Positions 8,698-17,483 of a stretch of 64,000 bases of DNA are shown one piece after another; position 1 is the first letter of the stretch, and each line of letters begins with the position of its first letter. The DNA lies in assembly GCF_026626885.1 (NCBI RefSeq), contig NZ_JAPNOA010000016.1:186001-250000 (forward strand), written 5' to 3'. Source of the stretch: Parathalassolituus penaei. Its GTDB lineage: Bacteria > Pseudomonadota > Gammaproteobacteria > Pseudomonadales > Oceanobacteraceae. A program made the position numbers and the translations under genes. The notes beneath the pieces are model-generated. The model had not been told where the DNA came from. It worked only from the letters and a program-made list of their open reading frames with translations, and did no database searches.

Positions 8698-11145
8698 TCA
8701 AGGCAACAAACCTTCGAGTCGATCCAGCAGCTGGTCACACTCCACATCAAACATCGCCAGATTACGCTGCAGTCGTGAGTCGTCGTTATCGCGAATCTGT
8801 TCGAGAACATGTCGCGTCAGCTGGCACAAACCTGTGTGTTGCTGGCGAATACGACCGAGGTCGGCGACGGAGATATTGTCCAGTGTTTCCGGCAGTCCCG
8901 GAATCCGGTAAATCTGCCGTAACCACTGGGTGGCCAGTTGCGGATTGTACTGGCATTGGCGCAGGCGTTTACGCCAGCTGCGCCAGTGTGCCATGGCAAA
9001 CAACAGGCAGCGGCATTCGGCCCGCAGTGGGCGGCGGTTGTACCAGAGCGGTTCGATCTTACGGCTGTACAGCCATTGTGGAATGGCTTCGGCAGGCATC
9101 GGTTTGGCGATAGCAAAGCCCTGGGCCTGCTCACATCCCAGTAACAGCAGGATTTCGCCCTGGGTAACACTCTCGACACCTTCGGCAACGATATCGCGAT
9201 TGAGGGCGCTGGCCAGCTTGATCACGCCATCGAGAATGGAGAGGTTTTCCGGGTCATCAAGCATTTCTTCGACAAAACTGCGGTCGATTTTTAACACCTG
9301 GGTGGGCAGGCGTTTCAGATACGTCAGCGATGAATAACCGGTGCCGAAATCATCCAGCGCAAAACTGATCCCCAGTTTGCGGCATTCGGCTATCACGTCA
9401 GTTACGTGTGTCACGTTTTCCAGCGCGCTGGTTTCCAGAATTTCCAGTTCCAGCAGGTGTGGTGGAACCGATGGAAACTCATCCAGAATCTGCAGCAGGC
9501 GGGGCAGGAAGTCGGTTCGTTGCAGATGCAGGCCCGCGATATTCACGCTGACCTGAATGTGCAGGCCCTGCATTTGCCAGGCGGAAATTTCGCGCAGTGT
9601 TTGACGCACCGTCCATTCACCCAGTTCAATCAGGAAGTTTTGTCCTTCCATGGCTGGCAGGAATTCGCCGGGGGTAAGCAGGCCTCGCTCCGGGTGGTGC
9701 CAGCGTAACAAGGCTTCTGCACCGGTCATTTGGCTGGTACGCATATTGATCTTGGGCTGGTAATACAGCGTCAGCTCGCCGTTGGCACAAGCGCGGCGCA
9801 ACTCGTAGAGGTCGCGATGGCGATGGCGTAACAGCCGCTCCAGTTGTGTATCGAACAGGTGATAGCGGTTTTTACCGGCCAGTTTGGCCTGATACATGGC
9901 CTGGTCGGCCTGACGCATCAGCTGGTCGCCGTCGACTTCGTCCTGTTGTGGGTAAAAGGTGATGCCAATACTGGCGGTCAACTGCAGCTGCAGATCCGCA
10001 ACCTGCATGGGTTCGGCGATTGCTTCGAGCAGGCGGTCAAGAATCGGCAGGTAATCATCGTTGTTGTCCAAATCGGGCAGTATTGCCACAAACTCGTCGC
10101 CACCGAGACGAGCGATGGTGTCTGCCGCTCGCACGGTTACACGCATACGCGCCGCCATGGCGATCAGCAGTTGGTCGCCAATGTCATGGCCGTGAATATC
10201 GTTGATGCGTTTGAAACCATCGAGGTCGAGAAACAGCACGGCAATGCGTTTGCCATTACGTTTGTGGTGGGCAATTTCCTGGCGTAGCCGGTCTTCCAGC
10301 ACGATGCGGTTGGGCAGGTTGGTCAGCACATCGTTGTACGCCATGTACTGGATCTGCTGTTCGGTTTTCTTGCGTTCGCTGATATCACGCAGGAACACAA
10401 AAAACTGGCCTGTATCGAGACCGGAATAACTGACGGAAACCTCGACCGGCCACTCGCTGCCGTCCTTGCGGCGGTGAGTTGTTTCGAAAATATCACCGCC
10501 GTTACTGATAATACGTGCGGTACGATTGGCGACACTCTCCGCGGTTTCATTGGGATCAAGGAATAGTAAGGATTGGTTGAGCAATTCTTCCCGGCTATAG
10601 CCCGATTGCTGGCAATAAGCATCGTTGATGTCAATCAATTTACCTGTGCGATCCACCACCCATATGCCATCAAGGCTGCTGGTGAGAATAGCCTGATAAC
10701 GTTCGCTGCTATCACGCAGCGCCTTTTCGGTCTGGTGACGTTGAGTAATGTCGTGGCCAATTCCCAGCACACCCAGCAGTTGCCCGTCGGGTGAGTGAAC
10801 AGCTGTTTTGGTGGTTTCCAGCAGAACCCGGGTGCCATTGCAGAGCGTAATCCACTCTTCGTTGATCATGGGTTTACCGGCATTCATGGCCTTGATGTCG
10901 TGCCAGCGAAAAAAGTCGGCCTGTTTCTGATCGACAAAGTCGTAATCGGTATGCCCGAGAATATCAGCTTCACGAGCACCAAAAAAAGCTTCAAATAATG
11001 GGTTACAGGCGAGATAGACTCCTTTGGGGTCTTTCATCCAGATCATGCCTGGTAAATAGAGCAGGAGCGACTCCAGCAGGACGCTGTTATGAGTATGGGA
11101 GTTGTTACCTGCCAGCATAGGGATGGAGATGATGGTCTCTTCCAT
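8698..11145 (-). CDS. PAS-PAS-GGDEF-EAL protein with a C-terminal His/Cys-rich extension
   Basis: About 815 residues. Two PAS domains (about 25-135 and 145-260) are followed by a GGDEF domain with intact RLGGDEF near 346-352 and an EAL domain with GAEALLRWHH, ELEILETSAL and DDFGTGYSSL. Both cyclase and phosphodiesterase signatures look complete. The last ~125 residues form a helical region with scattered His, Cys and Trp (AHWRSWRKRLR, RQQHTGLCQLTRH), faintly like a CZB zinc-binding domain but without a clear CxLGxW core. The ATG at 11145 was chosen over a TTG 15 bases upstream. The gene is inserted between motAB and the cupin-rsgA pair, an apparent addition relative to Pseudomonas. Confidence 0.9.
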   Translation of the reverse strand: MEETIISIPMLAGNNSHTHNSVLLESLLLYLPGMIWMKDPKGVYLACNPLFEAFFGAREADILGHTDYDFVDQKQADFFRWHDIKAMNAGKPMINEEWITLCNGTRVLLETTKTAVHSPDGQLLGVLGIGHDITQRHQTEKALRDSSERYQAILTSSLDGIWVVDRTGKLIDINDAYCQQSGYSREELLNQSLLFLDPNETAESVANRTARIISNGGDIFETTHRRKDGSEWPVEVSVSYSGLDTGQFFVFLRDISERKKTEQQIQYMAYNDVLTNLPNRIVLEDRLRQEIAHHKRNGKRIAVLFLDLDGFKRINDIHGHDIGDQLLIAMAARMRVTVRAADTIARLGGDEFVAILPDLDNNDDYLPILDRLLEAIAEPMQVADLQLQLTASIGITFYPQQDEVDGDQLMRQADQAMYQAKLAGKNRYHLFDTQLERLLRHRHRDLYELRRACANGELTLYYQPKINMRTSQMTGAEALLRWHHPERGLLTPGEFLPAMEGQNFLIELGEWTVRQTLREISAWQMQGLHIQVSVNIAGLHLQRTDFLPRLLQILDEFPSVPPHLLELEILETSALENVTHVTDVIAECRKLGISFALDDFGTGYSSLTYLKRLPTQVLKIDRSFVEEMLDDPENLSILDGVIKLASALNRDIVAEGVESVTQGEILLLLGCEQAQGFAIAKPMPAEAIPQWLYSRKIEPLWYNRRPLRAECRCLLFAMAHWRSWRKRLRQCQYNPQLATQWLRQIYRIPGLPETLDNISVADLGRIRQQHTGLCQLTRHVLEQIRDNDDSRLQRNLAMFDVECDQLLDRLEGLLP

Positions 11146-11393
11146 AATCCAATTCTGCAAAGTCTGAGGTCAGTAGCAATGCTGTCCACGATAGAGTCGC
11201 CAAGACTATCAGTTTTCCCAAAGAATCGTAGAGGGAACAATCATTCGGTTGGCGTCTGACAATCCAATTGTCTTGAACGTCTGGTGAACGGTAGCAACAG
11301 TGTGGCAGAACGTCGAATCGCGGCAGATGTTTTGCTGAGTTTGTCGCGAATTATGGCCTGAATGTTCGGTCGTGCGGGCGTCTCTGGTCAGAT

Positions 11394-11732
11394 TCACTGG
11401 GCTGGCGTGGGCGAGCCATAAAACACGGCTAACCAGATGGTGGTATCGGTGGTCGCGGCAACCCGATGGCGGCAATGGGGCGGAATATGGATGCCGTCGC
11501 CGGAGTTCAGGGTCAACAGACGACCGTCGTCGAATTCAATCACGCCCTGACCCTGTAACACCATCACCCATTCACCTTCAGGCTGGTCGTACCAGTAACC
11601 CTCTGGTGAGGATTGCCCGCAGGAGACAATTCGTTCGATACGAATGCCCGGTAAACGCAGGATGTCTTCAAACTGCTCTGCCTGACGGGCGTCAGGCAGA
11701 TGTTCAAAGAGATTGAATAACGGCGTGTTCAT
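11394..11732 (-). CDS. Small single-domain cupin protein
   Basis: 112 residues from the ATG at 11732, four bases after the rsgA stop, so it is the second gene of an rsgA operon. The cupin core shows EGEWVMVLQGQGVIEF (motif 1) and GDGIHIPPHCRHRV (motif 2), with His residues able to hold a metal. Such small cupins bind small ligands or metals; a substrate cannot be predicted. The stop faces the upstream region of the GGDEF-EAL gene. Confidence 0.85.
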   Translation of the reverse strand: MNTPLFNLFEHLPDARQAEQFEDILRLPGIRIERIVSCGQSSPEGYWYDQPEGEWVMVLQGQGVIEFDDGRLLTLNSGDGIHIPPHCRHRVAATTDTTIWLAVFYGSPTPAQ

Positions 11733-11736
11733 GGTG

Positions 11737-12762
11737 TTACAGCTCGGACAGGGTTTCCAGAATCCGTTTGTAGCTGCTGAAGCGGGCTTCGCTGATGATG
11801 CCTTCTTCAACGGCTTCGATCAGGGCACAACCCGGTTCCTGTTCGTGGTGGCAATCGCGGAAACGACAGTGGCCGGCAACGGCGCGTAATTCACGGAAAC
11901 CGTACAACACGTCGTCTTCACTCATGTGCCAGAGGCCGAACTCGCGAATCCCCGGAGAGTCGATCAGGTCGCCACCGGCCGGGAAGTGGTAGAGGCGGGC
12001 GGTGGTGGTGGTGTGACGGCCTTTGCGGGTGTGTTCCGACAAGGCACCAATACGCAGGTCTTCACCTGGCAGCAGGGTGGCAATCAGTGAGGATTTACCG
12101 ACACCGGACTGACCCACAAACACGCTGACCTGATCGTTGAGGAATTCTTTCAACTCACCGAGGCTGTCCGGATCGTGGGCACTGACCTGCAGGATGCGAT
12201 AACCCAGATAACTGTAGCGGTTCAGCAGGTCGGCCAGGTGTTCGCTGTTATCGTCGTTCACCAGGTCGATCTTGTTGAGCAGGATGATCGGTTCGATATG
12301 GCAGTTTTCCGCCGCCACCAGATAACGGTCGATCAGGTTGGCGTGCGCATACGGTTCCGGCGCAATCACCAGCAGGATGACGTCGATGTTGGCGGCAACC
12401 GGTTTGATTTCGTTATACGGGTTGGGACGTGACAGCTCGGAGTTACGTTCCAGTACGGTTTCCACCACACCGGTTTGCACGCCGTTCTGTTCCTGACCCG
12501 GACGAAACACCACGTGGTCACCGGTAACCAGCGAGCCGAGGTTGGCGCGCAGGAAACAGCGGTAACGCTGACGCTGTTCATCCTCGACTTCCACCTGGGT
12601 ACCGAAATGCGCAATCACCAGGCCATGGGTTTCGTCACCCAGGTCGCCAGCGTTCAGCTGTTCGGCAATACGTGCTTCTTTTTTGTCGGCACGCTGGGCC
12701 TTTTCGTCCTGGATTCTGGCAATACGCCAGGTTTGCTGTTTGGTGAGTTTGCGTTTCGCCAT
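11737..12762 (-). CDS. rsgA: Ribosome small-subunit GTPase RsgA (YjeQ)
   Basis: 341 residues from the ATG at 12762 (MAKRKLTKQQTWRI, the conserved N-terminus). The frame is open upstream but that part overlaps the orn start region. An OB-fold domain comes first, then a circularly permuted GTPase with G4 (LLNKIDLV) before G1 (GQSGVGKSSL) and G3 (DSPGIREF). A C-terminal zinc finger reads CRFRDCHHEQEPGC. It acts late in 30S subunit maturation and is divergent from orn, as in Pseudomonas. Confidence 0.96.
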   Translation of the reverse strand: MAKRKLTKQQTWRIARIQDEKAQRADKKEARIAEQLNAGDLGDETHGLVIAHFGTQVEVEDEQRQRYRCFLRANLGSLVTGDHVVFRPGQEQNGVQTGVVETVLERNSELSRPNPYNEIKPVAANIDVILLVIAPEPYAHANLIDRYLVAAENCHIEPIILLNKIDLVNDDNSEHLADLLNRYSYLGYRILQVSAHDPDSLGELKEFLNDQVSVFVGQSGVGKSSLIATLLPGEDLRIGALSEHTRKGRHTTTTARLYHFPAGGDLIDSPGIREFGLWHMSEDDVLYGFRELRAVAGHCRFRDCHHEQEPGCALIEAVEEGIISEARFSSYKRILETLSEL

Positions 12763-12866
12763 CGGGGTCTGTCTGTCTTGAAGTTGGGCGTATTGTCCGT
12801 GTTGGTCAGGGCAAGAGCAACCGGCTAAACTGCTTTCCTTAATCTTAGTGAAAACCGGTACAAGCA

Positions 12867-13415
12867 ATGAGTCAGCAAGACACCCTGGTGTGGATGGATC
12901 TGGAAATGACCGGCCTCGAGCCGGAACAGGACGTTATTATCGAAATCGCCACCATCGTTACCGATGGCAATCTGAATGTGATTGCGGAAGGTCCAGTGTT
13001 TGCCGTGCACCAGCCGGACATTCTGCTGGACGCCATGGATGAGTGGAACACCCGTACTCACGGTAATTCCGGCCTGACCGAACGCGTACGTCACTCCGAT
13101 GTGTCGGCTCGTGATGCCGAGCTGCGCACCCTTGAGTTCCTGGCTCAGTATGTCAAGCCGGGATCATCACCGCTGTGTGGTAACAGTATTCATCAGGATC
13201 GTCGCTTTCTGGTCAAATACATGCCTGAACTCGAAGCGTTTTTCCATTATCGTAACCTCGACGTCAGCACCCTGAAGGAGCTGGCCAAGCGCTGGAACCC
13301 TGAAGTCGTCTCCTCCTTCAAGAAAACGGCGAGCCATCAGGCGCTGGATGACATTCGTGAATCCATCGCGGAACTCGCTCATTATCGCCAGCATTTCCTG
13401 AAATTACCGGAATGA
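12867..13415 (+). CDS. orn: Oligoribonuclease
   Basis: 182 residues, standard length. DEDD-family 3'-5' exonuclease: [10 protein letters not shown] carries the first acidic pair, and the H-x4-D ending [12 protein letters not shown] is of the DEDDh type. It degrades 2-5 nt RNA and pGpG, the linear product of c-di-GMP breakdown, so it completes the work of the EAL proteins in this window. A short hairpin (13428-13443) lies between orn and fghA. Confidence 0.97.
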   Translation: MSQQDTLVWMDLEMTGLEPEQDVIIEIATIVTDGNLNVIAEGPVFAVHQPDILLDAMDEWNTRTHGNSGLTERVRHSDVSARDAELRTLEFLAQYVKPGSSPLCGNSIHQDRRFLVKYMPELEAFFHYRNLDVSTLKELAKRWNPEVVSSFKKTASHQALDDIRESIAELAHYRQHFLKLPE

Positions 13416-13460
13416 TCCGGTGAAGACGGCGGCCAAGGCCGCCACATGCAAAGGATTACG

Positions 13461-14300
13461 ATGAACAAGATCAGTGAAAACCGCAGCTTTGGTGGCTGGC
13501 ACCGCCAATACGAACATGCGTCTGCCGTGCTGGATTGCCGCATGCGTTTTGCTGTTTACCTGCCGCCACAAGCCAGCGTTGAAACACCGGTGCCGGTGTT
13601 GTACTGGCTGTCCGGTCTGACCTGTACCGACGAAAACTTCATGCAGAAAGCCGGTGCCCAGCGTATGGCCGCCGAACTCGGCATTGCCATTGTGGCTCCG
13701 GACACCAGTCCACGTGGTGATGGTGTTGCCGATGAAGATCGTTACGATCTGGGCAAGGGCGCGGGTTTTTATGTCAACGCTACCGAAGCGCCGTGGAGCA
13801 AGCATTACCGCATGTACGACTATGTGGTGAACGAGCTGCCTGCGCTGGTGGAGCAGGAATTCCCGGTAACCCGTGTACGTGCCATCAGTGGTCACTCCAT
13901 GGGCGGCCATGGTGCTCTGACCATTGCCCTGCGTAATCCGGAGCGTTATGTGTCGATGTCGGCGTTCAGTCCAATCGCCAATCCGTCCAACTGCCCGTGG
14001 GGTGAGCTGGCGTTCACCACCTATCTGGGTGCGGATCGTGAGGTCTGGAAAGGCCATGACACGGTTGAACTGCTGAAAACAACGGCTGCGCGTATTCCGG
14101 CGCTGGTGGATCAGGGCTCGGCGGATTCTTTCCTGGCCGAACAGCTGGGCACTGATACGCTGGAGCAGACCGTTGCGGCTACCGATTACCCGATGACCGT
14201 GCGTCGTCAGGACGGTTATGACCACAGCTATTACTTCATTGCGTCGTTTATTGAAGATCACCTGCGTTTCCACGCTGATCATCTGAAGGCTGCACAGTAA
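13461..14300 (+). CDS. fghA: S-formylglutathione hydrolase
   Basis: 279 residues from the ATG at 13461, which has AAGGA seven bases upstream (an ATG 15 bases earlier lacks one). Alpha/beta hydrolase of the esterase D family with nucleophile motif GHSMGGHGAL; the Asp (DQGSADSF) and His (GYDHSYYFI) of the triad are visible. It hydrolyses S-formylglutathione to glutathione and formate in the glutathione-dependent formaldehyde pathway. The usual partner adhC/frmA is not in the window. A strong bidirectional terminator follows. Confidence 0.95.
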   Translation: MNKISENRSFGGWHRQYEHASAVLDCRMRFAVYLPPQASVETPVPVLYWLSGLTCTDENFMQKAGAQRMAAELGIAIVAPDTSPRGDGVADEDRYDLGKGAGFYVNATEAPWSKHYRMYDYVVNELPALVEQEFPVTRVRAISGHSMGGHGALTIALRNPERYVSMSAFSPIANPSNCPWGELAFTTYLGADREVWKGHDTVELLKTTAARIPALVDQGSADSFLAEQLGTDTLEQTVAATDYPMTVRRQDGYDHSYYFIASFIEDHLRFHADHLKAAQ

Positions 14301-14319
14301 TCCTGATGTGACCACCAAC

Positions 14320-14348
14320 AAAAAGGGCCGCAATTGCGGCCCTTTTTG
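14320..14348. terminator. Bidirectional intrinsic terminator between fghA and mtnC
   Basis: A 12-bp stem AAAAAGGGCCGC / GCGGCCCTTTTT around the loop AATT. The A-run and T-run make it work in both directions, for fghA (plus) and the mtn operon (minus). Confidence 0.92.
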
Positions 14349-14368
14349 TTTCTGGCGTTATTCCATGG

Positions 14369-14400
14369 CTGGCGGTTTACAGCTCTGGCGGTTTACAGCA
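14369..14400. repeat. 16-bp tandem duplication across the mtnC stop codon
   Basis: CTGGCGGTTTACAGCT (14369-14384) is followed directly by CTGGCGGTTTACAGCA (14385-14400), 15 of 16 identical. The second copy contains the real mtnC stop (TAA on the minus strand, 14393-14395) and the first a duplicate at 14377-14379. It looks like a recent slippage event that left the protein unchanged. Confidence 0.85.
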
Positions 14401-15112
14401 GCTCTGGCTGGATGTCGTCAAAACTGCGTACAGCCCGATGGGCCGGTTGCTCCGGCAGTTCACCATCGCGGATCAGCCAGCAGGTTTGCATACCGGCGTC
14501 GCGGGCGGCATCCAGCTCGGCTTCCACATCCGACAGGAACAGGATTTCCGCCGGTGCTGCGGCGTGTACGGCGGCCAGTTGGGTGCTGATCGTACGGTAG
14601 GAATCAGCGTTGATCTTGGCACCGATAAGGGTATCAAAATGGCCGCTGAACAACGGCAGCAGGTTGCCGTACTGGCTGAATTCAAAAAACAGCTTCTGGG
14701 CTTCGACCGAACCGGACGAGTAGATGTAGATCGGCAGGTTTTCCTGATGCCAATGCTGCAGCTGGGCTACCGCATCCGGGTACACATGGGCCTGGTAATC
14801 TTCGTGGCGGTAGCCGTTTTCCCAGATGCGTCCCTGCAGGGCTTTTAATGGTGTGACCTTGCGATCCTCGGCAATCCAGTTCAGCAATGCCTGAATCAGC
14901 GCCTCGGTATTGGCGGTGGTCAGGTGGGTAATGCCTTCTTCGATCAGGATATCCAGTGTGGCTTGCAGTTGGGCTTGCACAAAGTCATCCATGATGTGCA
15001 CGCGAACGTAGGCCGCCAGATTCTGGGTGGCGTACGGAAACAGAACGTCTTTGACGAACGAAATGGAGGAGGTGGTTCCTTCGATGTCCGTCAGGATGAC
15101 ACGTACAGGCAT
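14393..15112 (-). CDS. mtnC: Enolase-phosphatase E1 (methionine salvage)
   Basis: 239 residues, HAD superfamily. Nucleophile region DIEGTTSSISFV near the N-terminus; later motifs YSSGSVEAQK and LFLSDVEAELDAA. It enolises and dephosphorylates 2,3-diketo-5-methylthiopentyl-1-phosphate to the acireductone. It is last in mtnA-mtnB-mtnD-mtnC, two bases after the mtnD stop. Confidence 0.96.
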   Translation of the reverse strand: MPVRVILTDIEGTTSSISFVKDVLFPYATQNLAAYVRVHIMDDFVQAQLQATLDILIEEGITHLTTANTEALIQALLNWIAEDRKVTPLKALQGRIWENGYRHEDYQAHVYPDAVAQLQHWHQENLPIYIYSSGSVEAQKLFFEFSQYGNLLPLFSGHFDTLIGAKINADSYRTISTQLAAVHAAAPAEILFLSDVEAELDAARDAGMQTCWLIRDGELPEQPAHRAVRSFDDIQPELL

Positions 15113-15114
15113 TA

Positions 15115-15660
15115 TCAGTTTTCCAATCGGTTGAAGCGGTCGGCAATGTTGTCGCCAGTGTAGTGGGCGACCCAGCCTTCCGGATTATTAAACAGGCGAA
15201 TAGCGATGAAGTCGGGGTTAGGACCCATATCGAACCAGTGTGGGGTGTTGGCCGGTACACTGATCAGATCACCGCGTTCACAGAGTACTTCGTAAACCCT
15301 GTCATTTATGTGAAGACTGAACAAACCCTGACCCGCAACAAAAAAGCGTACTTCATCTTCGCCATGACGATGCTCGCGCAGGAAAATCTGGCGCAGTTCG
15401 TCTTTTTTCGGGTTTTTGCGATTGAGGCTGACCACATCCACGGTCTGGTAACCTTCTTCTGCGATCAGGCGGTCGATGTCGGCGCGGTAAGCGGCAATAA
15501 CTTCGTCCTGGCTGGCGCCCGGACTCAGTTCTGCACTGGCTTGCCATTGTTCAAAACGCACACCGGCAGCGGCCAGACGGGCGCGAATACTGCTGATATT
15601 CTGGCTGGCAAACTCCAGCTGGGTGATGTCGGCGTGTGGGTAAATACGGATGGCGGACAT
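15115..15660 (-). CDS. mtnD: Acireductone dioxygenase
   Basis: 181 residues from the ATG at 15660, with GAGGAAATC as ribosome site. Cupin metal site with REHRHGEDEVRFFVAGQG and the later His in PANTPHWFDMG. The bound metal (Fe or Ni) decides whether the product is the methionine precursor 2-keto-4-methylthiobutyrate or the off-pathway methylthiopropionate; sequence cannot tell. It acts on the product of the downstream gene mtnC. Confidence 0.96.
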   Translation of the reverse strand: MSAIRIYPHADITQLEFASQNISSIRARLAAAGVRFEQWQASAELSPGASQDEVIAAYRADIDRLIAEEGYQTVDVVSLNRKNPKKDELRQIFLREHRHGEDEVRFFVAGQGLFSLHINDRVYEVLCERGDLISVPANTPHWFDMGPNPDFIAIRLFNNPEGWVAHYTGDNIADRFNRLEN

Positions 15661-15681
15661 GATTTCCTCGTGGTGCGCCGA

Positions 15682-15704
15682 GGTTGTTACCGGCGGTAAC
15701 AACC
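15682..15704 (-). other. Intercistronic hairpin between mtnB and mtnD
   Basis: Perfect 10-bp stem GGTTGTTACC / GGTAACAACC with a 3-nt loop, lying between the mtnB stop and the mtnD ribosome site. No T-run follows, so it is more likely an mRNA stability or processing element than a terminator. It contains TGTTAC/GTAACA half-sites, like the CbrB boxes upstream of the crc RNAs, but no sigma-54 promoter lies nearby. Confidence 0.6.
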
Positions 15705-15711
15705 CTCGGTG

Positions 15712-16362
15712 TTACGGTTGTCGGGACTCCATTTGGCCCAGACGAATGAGTTCAAGCTGGTAGGCGCATAGATGGTCGAGTGCTTCCAGATGCCGGAAAC
15801 AGTCGGCCAGATTGTGGCCCCAGGTGTAGATGCCGTGGCCGCGAATCAGGTAGGCGCGGCATTCCGGTAGCAGCAGTGGGTCGAGCCCTTCGGCCATGCG
15901 CGGAATGTTCTGATCGTTATCAACAATCGGAATCACCAGTCGGCTTTCATGGCTGTTCTGGCCTTCGATGGCTTTTTGTAATTCCCAGCCGGTCAGTTCC
16001 AGTTCTGCCTGTGGCCATAAGGCCGACAGCAAAACCGCATTGCGCGAATGGGTGTGCAACACCGCTCCGGCTTGTGGGTAGCGCTGGTAAATCTGGGTGT
16101 GTAACAGGGTTTCCGCAGAGGGTTTGCCGCGGTTGCTGATACCTTCCGGGTTGACTGCTCGACCTTGCCAGTCGACCACCAGAATATCGGCCGGCGTGAG
16201 TTCACCCTTGTGTTTGCCGGAGCTGGTCAGTGCGCAGTACTGGTCGTCCAGACGTGCGGAGTAGTTCGAGCTGGTGGCCGGTGACCAGTCGTTGTTGTAG
16301 AGGATTCGGCCGTAATGGCAGAGATCCTCAGCCAGCTGTTGAAAGCGCAGCGTCAGGTTCAT
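15712..16362 (-). CDS. mtnB: Methylthioribulose-1-phosphate dehydratase
   Basis: 216 residues, class II aldolase fold. Zinc-binding His in LHTHSRNAV and in the C-terminal GHGIYTWG; substrate loop SSGKHKGEL. It dehydrates methylthioribulose-1-phosphate to the diketo compound used by MtnC. Its ATG overlaps the mtnA stop by four bases (ATGA). Confidence 0.96.
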   Translation of the reverse strand: MNLTLRFQQLAEDLCHYGRILYNNDWSPATSSNYSARLDDQYCALTSSGKHKGELTPADILVVDWQGRAVNPEGISNRGKPSAETLLHTQIYQRYPQAGAVLHTHSRNAVLLSALWPQAELELTGWELQKAIEGQNSHESRLVIPIVDNDQNIPRMAEGLDPLLLPECRAYLIRGHGIYTWGHNLADCFRHLEALDHLCAYQLELIRLGQMESRQP

Positions 16363-17390
16363 GCCTGACGGCCTTCCGCACGGGCACGTGCAAAGAGAGC
16401 GGCGACGGTTTCCTTGCTCGGGTTGTGGATCAGACCGGCTTCGGTGGCGATCACATCAATCAGCTCGGCGGGAGTCACGTCAAATGACGGGTTGATTGCC
16501 GGGAACTCGTGTGGGGCAATCTGGATGCCCTTGATGCTGGTGACTTCCGACATCGGACGTTGTTCGATCGGGATCTGGTCACCGCTGCTGAGGCTGAGGT
16601 CAAAGGTGCTCAGTGGCGCAGCAACCATGAATTTCATGCCGTGGTGACGGGCCAGTACGGCGAGACTGTAAGTACCAATCTTGTTGGCAACGTCACCGTT
16701 GGCGGTAATACGATCGGCCCCCACAATGACCCAGTCGGCCTTGCCCTGCCGGAACAGTTGCGCAGCGGCGCCATCACACACCAGCGAGGCGGTGATGTTG
16801 TCTTGCTGCAGTTCCCATGCGGTCAGGCGCGCACCTTGCAGCCATGGACGGGTTTCACCGGCATAAACCTGTTCCACCTTGCCGTCATTCCAGGCGCTGC
16901 GAATCACACCGAGGGCGGTACCGTGGCCACCGGTTGCCAGTGCGCCGGTATTACAGTGGGTATAAATACGCACCCCTTCTGGCATAACGGACGCGCCATG
17001 GTTGCCCATGGCGAGGTTGGCAGCGATGTCTTCTTCGTGAATCCGGATCGCTTCGGCGACCAGCGAAGCGGCATCGGTAGTGCCCAGAGTCGCCATACGT
17101 TCCAGTGCCCAGAACAGGTTAACCGCCGTTGGACGTGAGGCTGCCAGTACCCGGAAGGTTTCGGTCATATCACCACCACGCAGGGCTTCCAGAGCATAAC
17201 CGTAGGCGGCTGTGATGCCGATGGCAGGTGCGCCACGTACCACCATATCGCGAATGGCGATGGCGGTGTCGGCGGCACTGGTACATTCGATCCAGACCTG
17301 TTCATGCGGCAGGATGCGCTGGTCCAGCAGGTAAAGGCGGTTGTTGCGCCATTCAATGGCGTTGACTCGGGACGGGCTTTGGGCAGACAT
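16359..17390 (-). CDS. mtnA: Methylthioribose-1-phosphate isomerase
   Basis: 343 residues from the ATG at 17390 ([14 protein letters not shown]); the open frame upstream is not supported. eIF2B-like fold. The catalytic Cys is in [12 protein letters not shown] and the catalytic Asp in [11 protein letters not shown]; the substrate loop is [14 protein letters not shown]. It is the first gene of the methionine salvage operon, which recycles methylthioadenosine. The MTA nucleosidase/phosphorylase and the kinase step are not encoded nearby. Confidence 0.96.
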   Translation of the reverse strand: MSAQSPSRVNAIEWRNNRLYLLDQRILPHEQVWIECTSAADTAIAIRDMVVRGAPAIGITAAYGYALEALRGGDMTETFRVLAASRPTAVNLFWALERMATLGTTDAASLVAEAIRIHEEDIAANLAMGNHGASVMPEGVRIYTHCNTGALATGGHGTALGVIRSAWNDGKVEQVYAGETRPWLQGARLTAWELQQDNITASLVCDGAAAQLFRQGKADWVIVGADRITANGDVANKIGTYSLAVLARHHGMKFMVAAPLSTFDLSLSSGDQIPIEQRPMSEVTSIKGIQIAPHEFPAINPSFDVTPAELIDVIATEAGLIHNPSKETVAALFARARAEGRQA

Positions 17391-17483
17391 GATTCGGAGT
17401 TCCGTGCAGGCTGTAGCCGTTAAACTGGGCAATAAACGCGCTAGTTTAACGGCTACGGCGGTTGCTGTCGCCCTGCGGGAGGA

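Noticed and set aside
13404-14333. 309-codon frame antisense to fghA; similar antisense frames over proB (46375-47400) and kdsA (47237-48139)
   Set aside because: Each is opposite a well-supported gene and lacks domain features or a start context.
15682-15704. TGTTAC...GTAACA palindromes in the mtn operon and after panD as CbrB sites
   Set aside because: Both lie inside or at the end of transcription units as tight hairpins, with no sigma-54 promoter nearby; an RNA hairpin explains them better.
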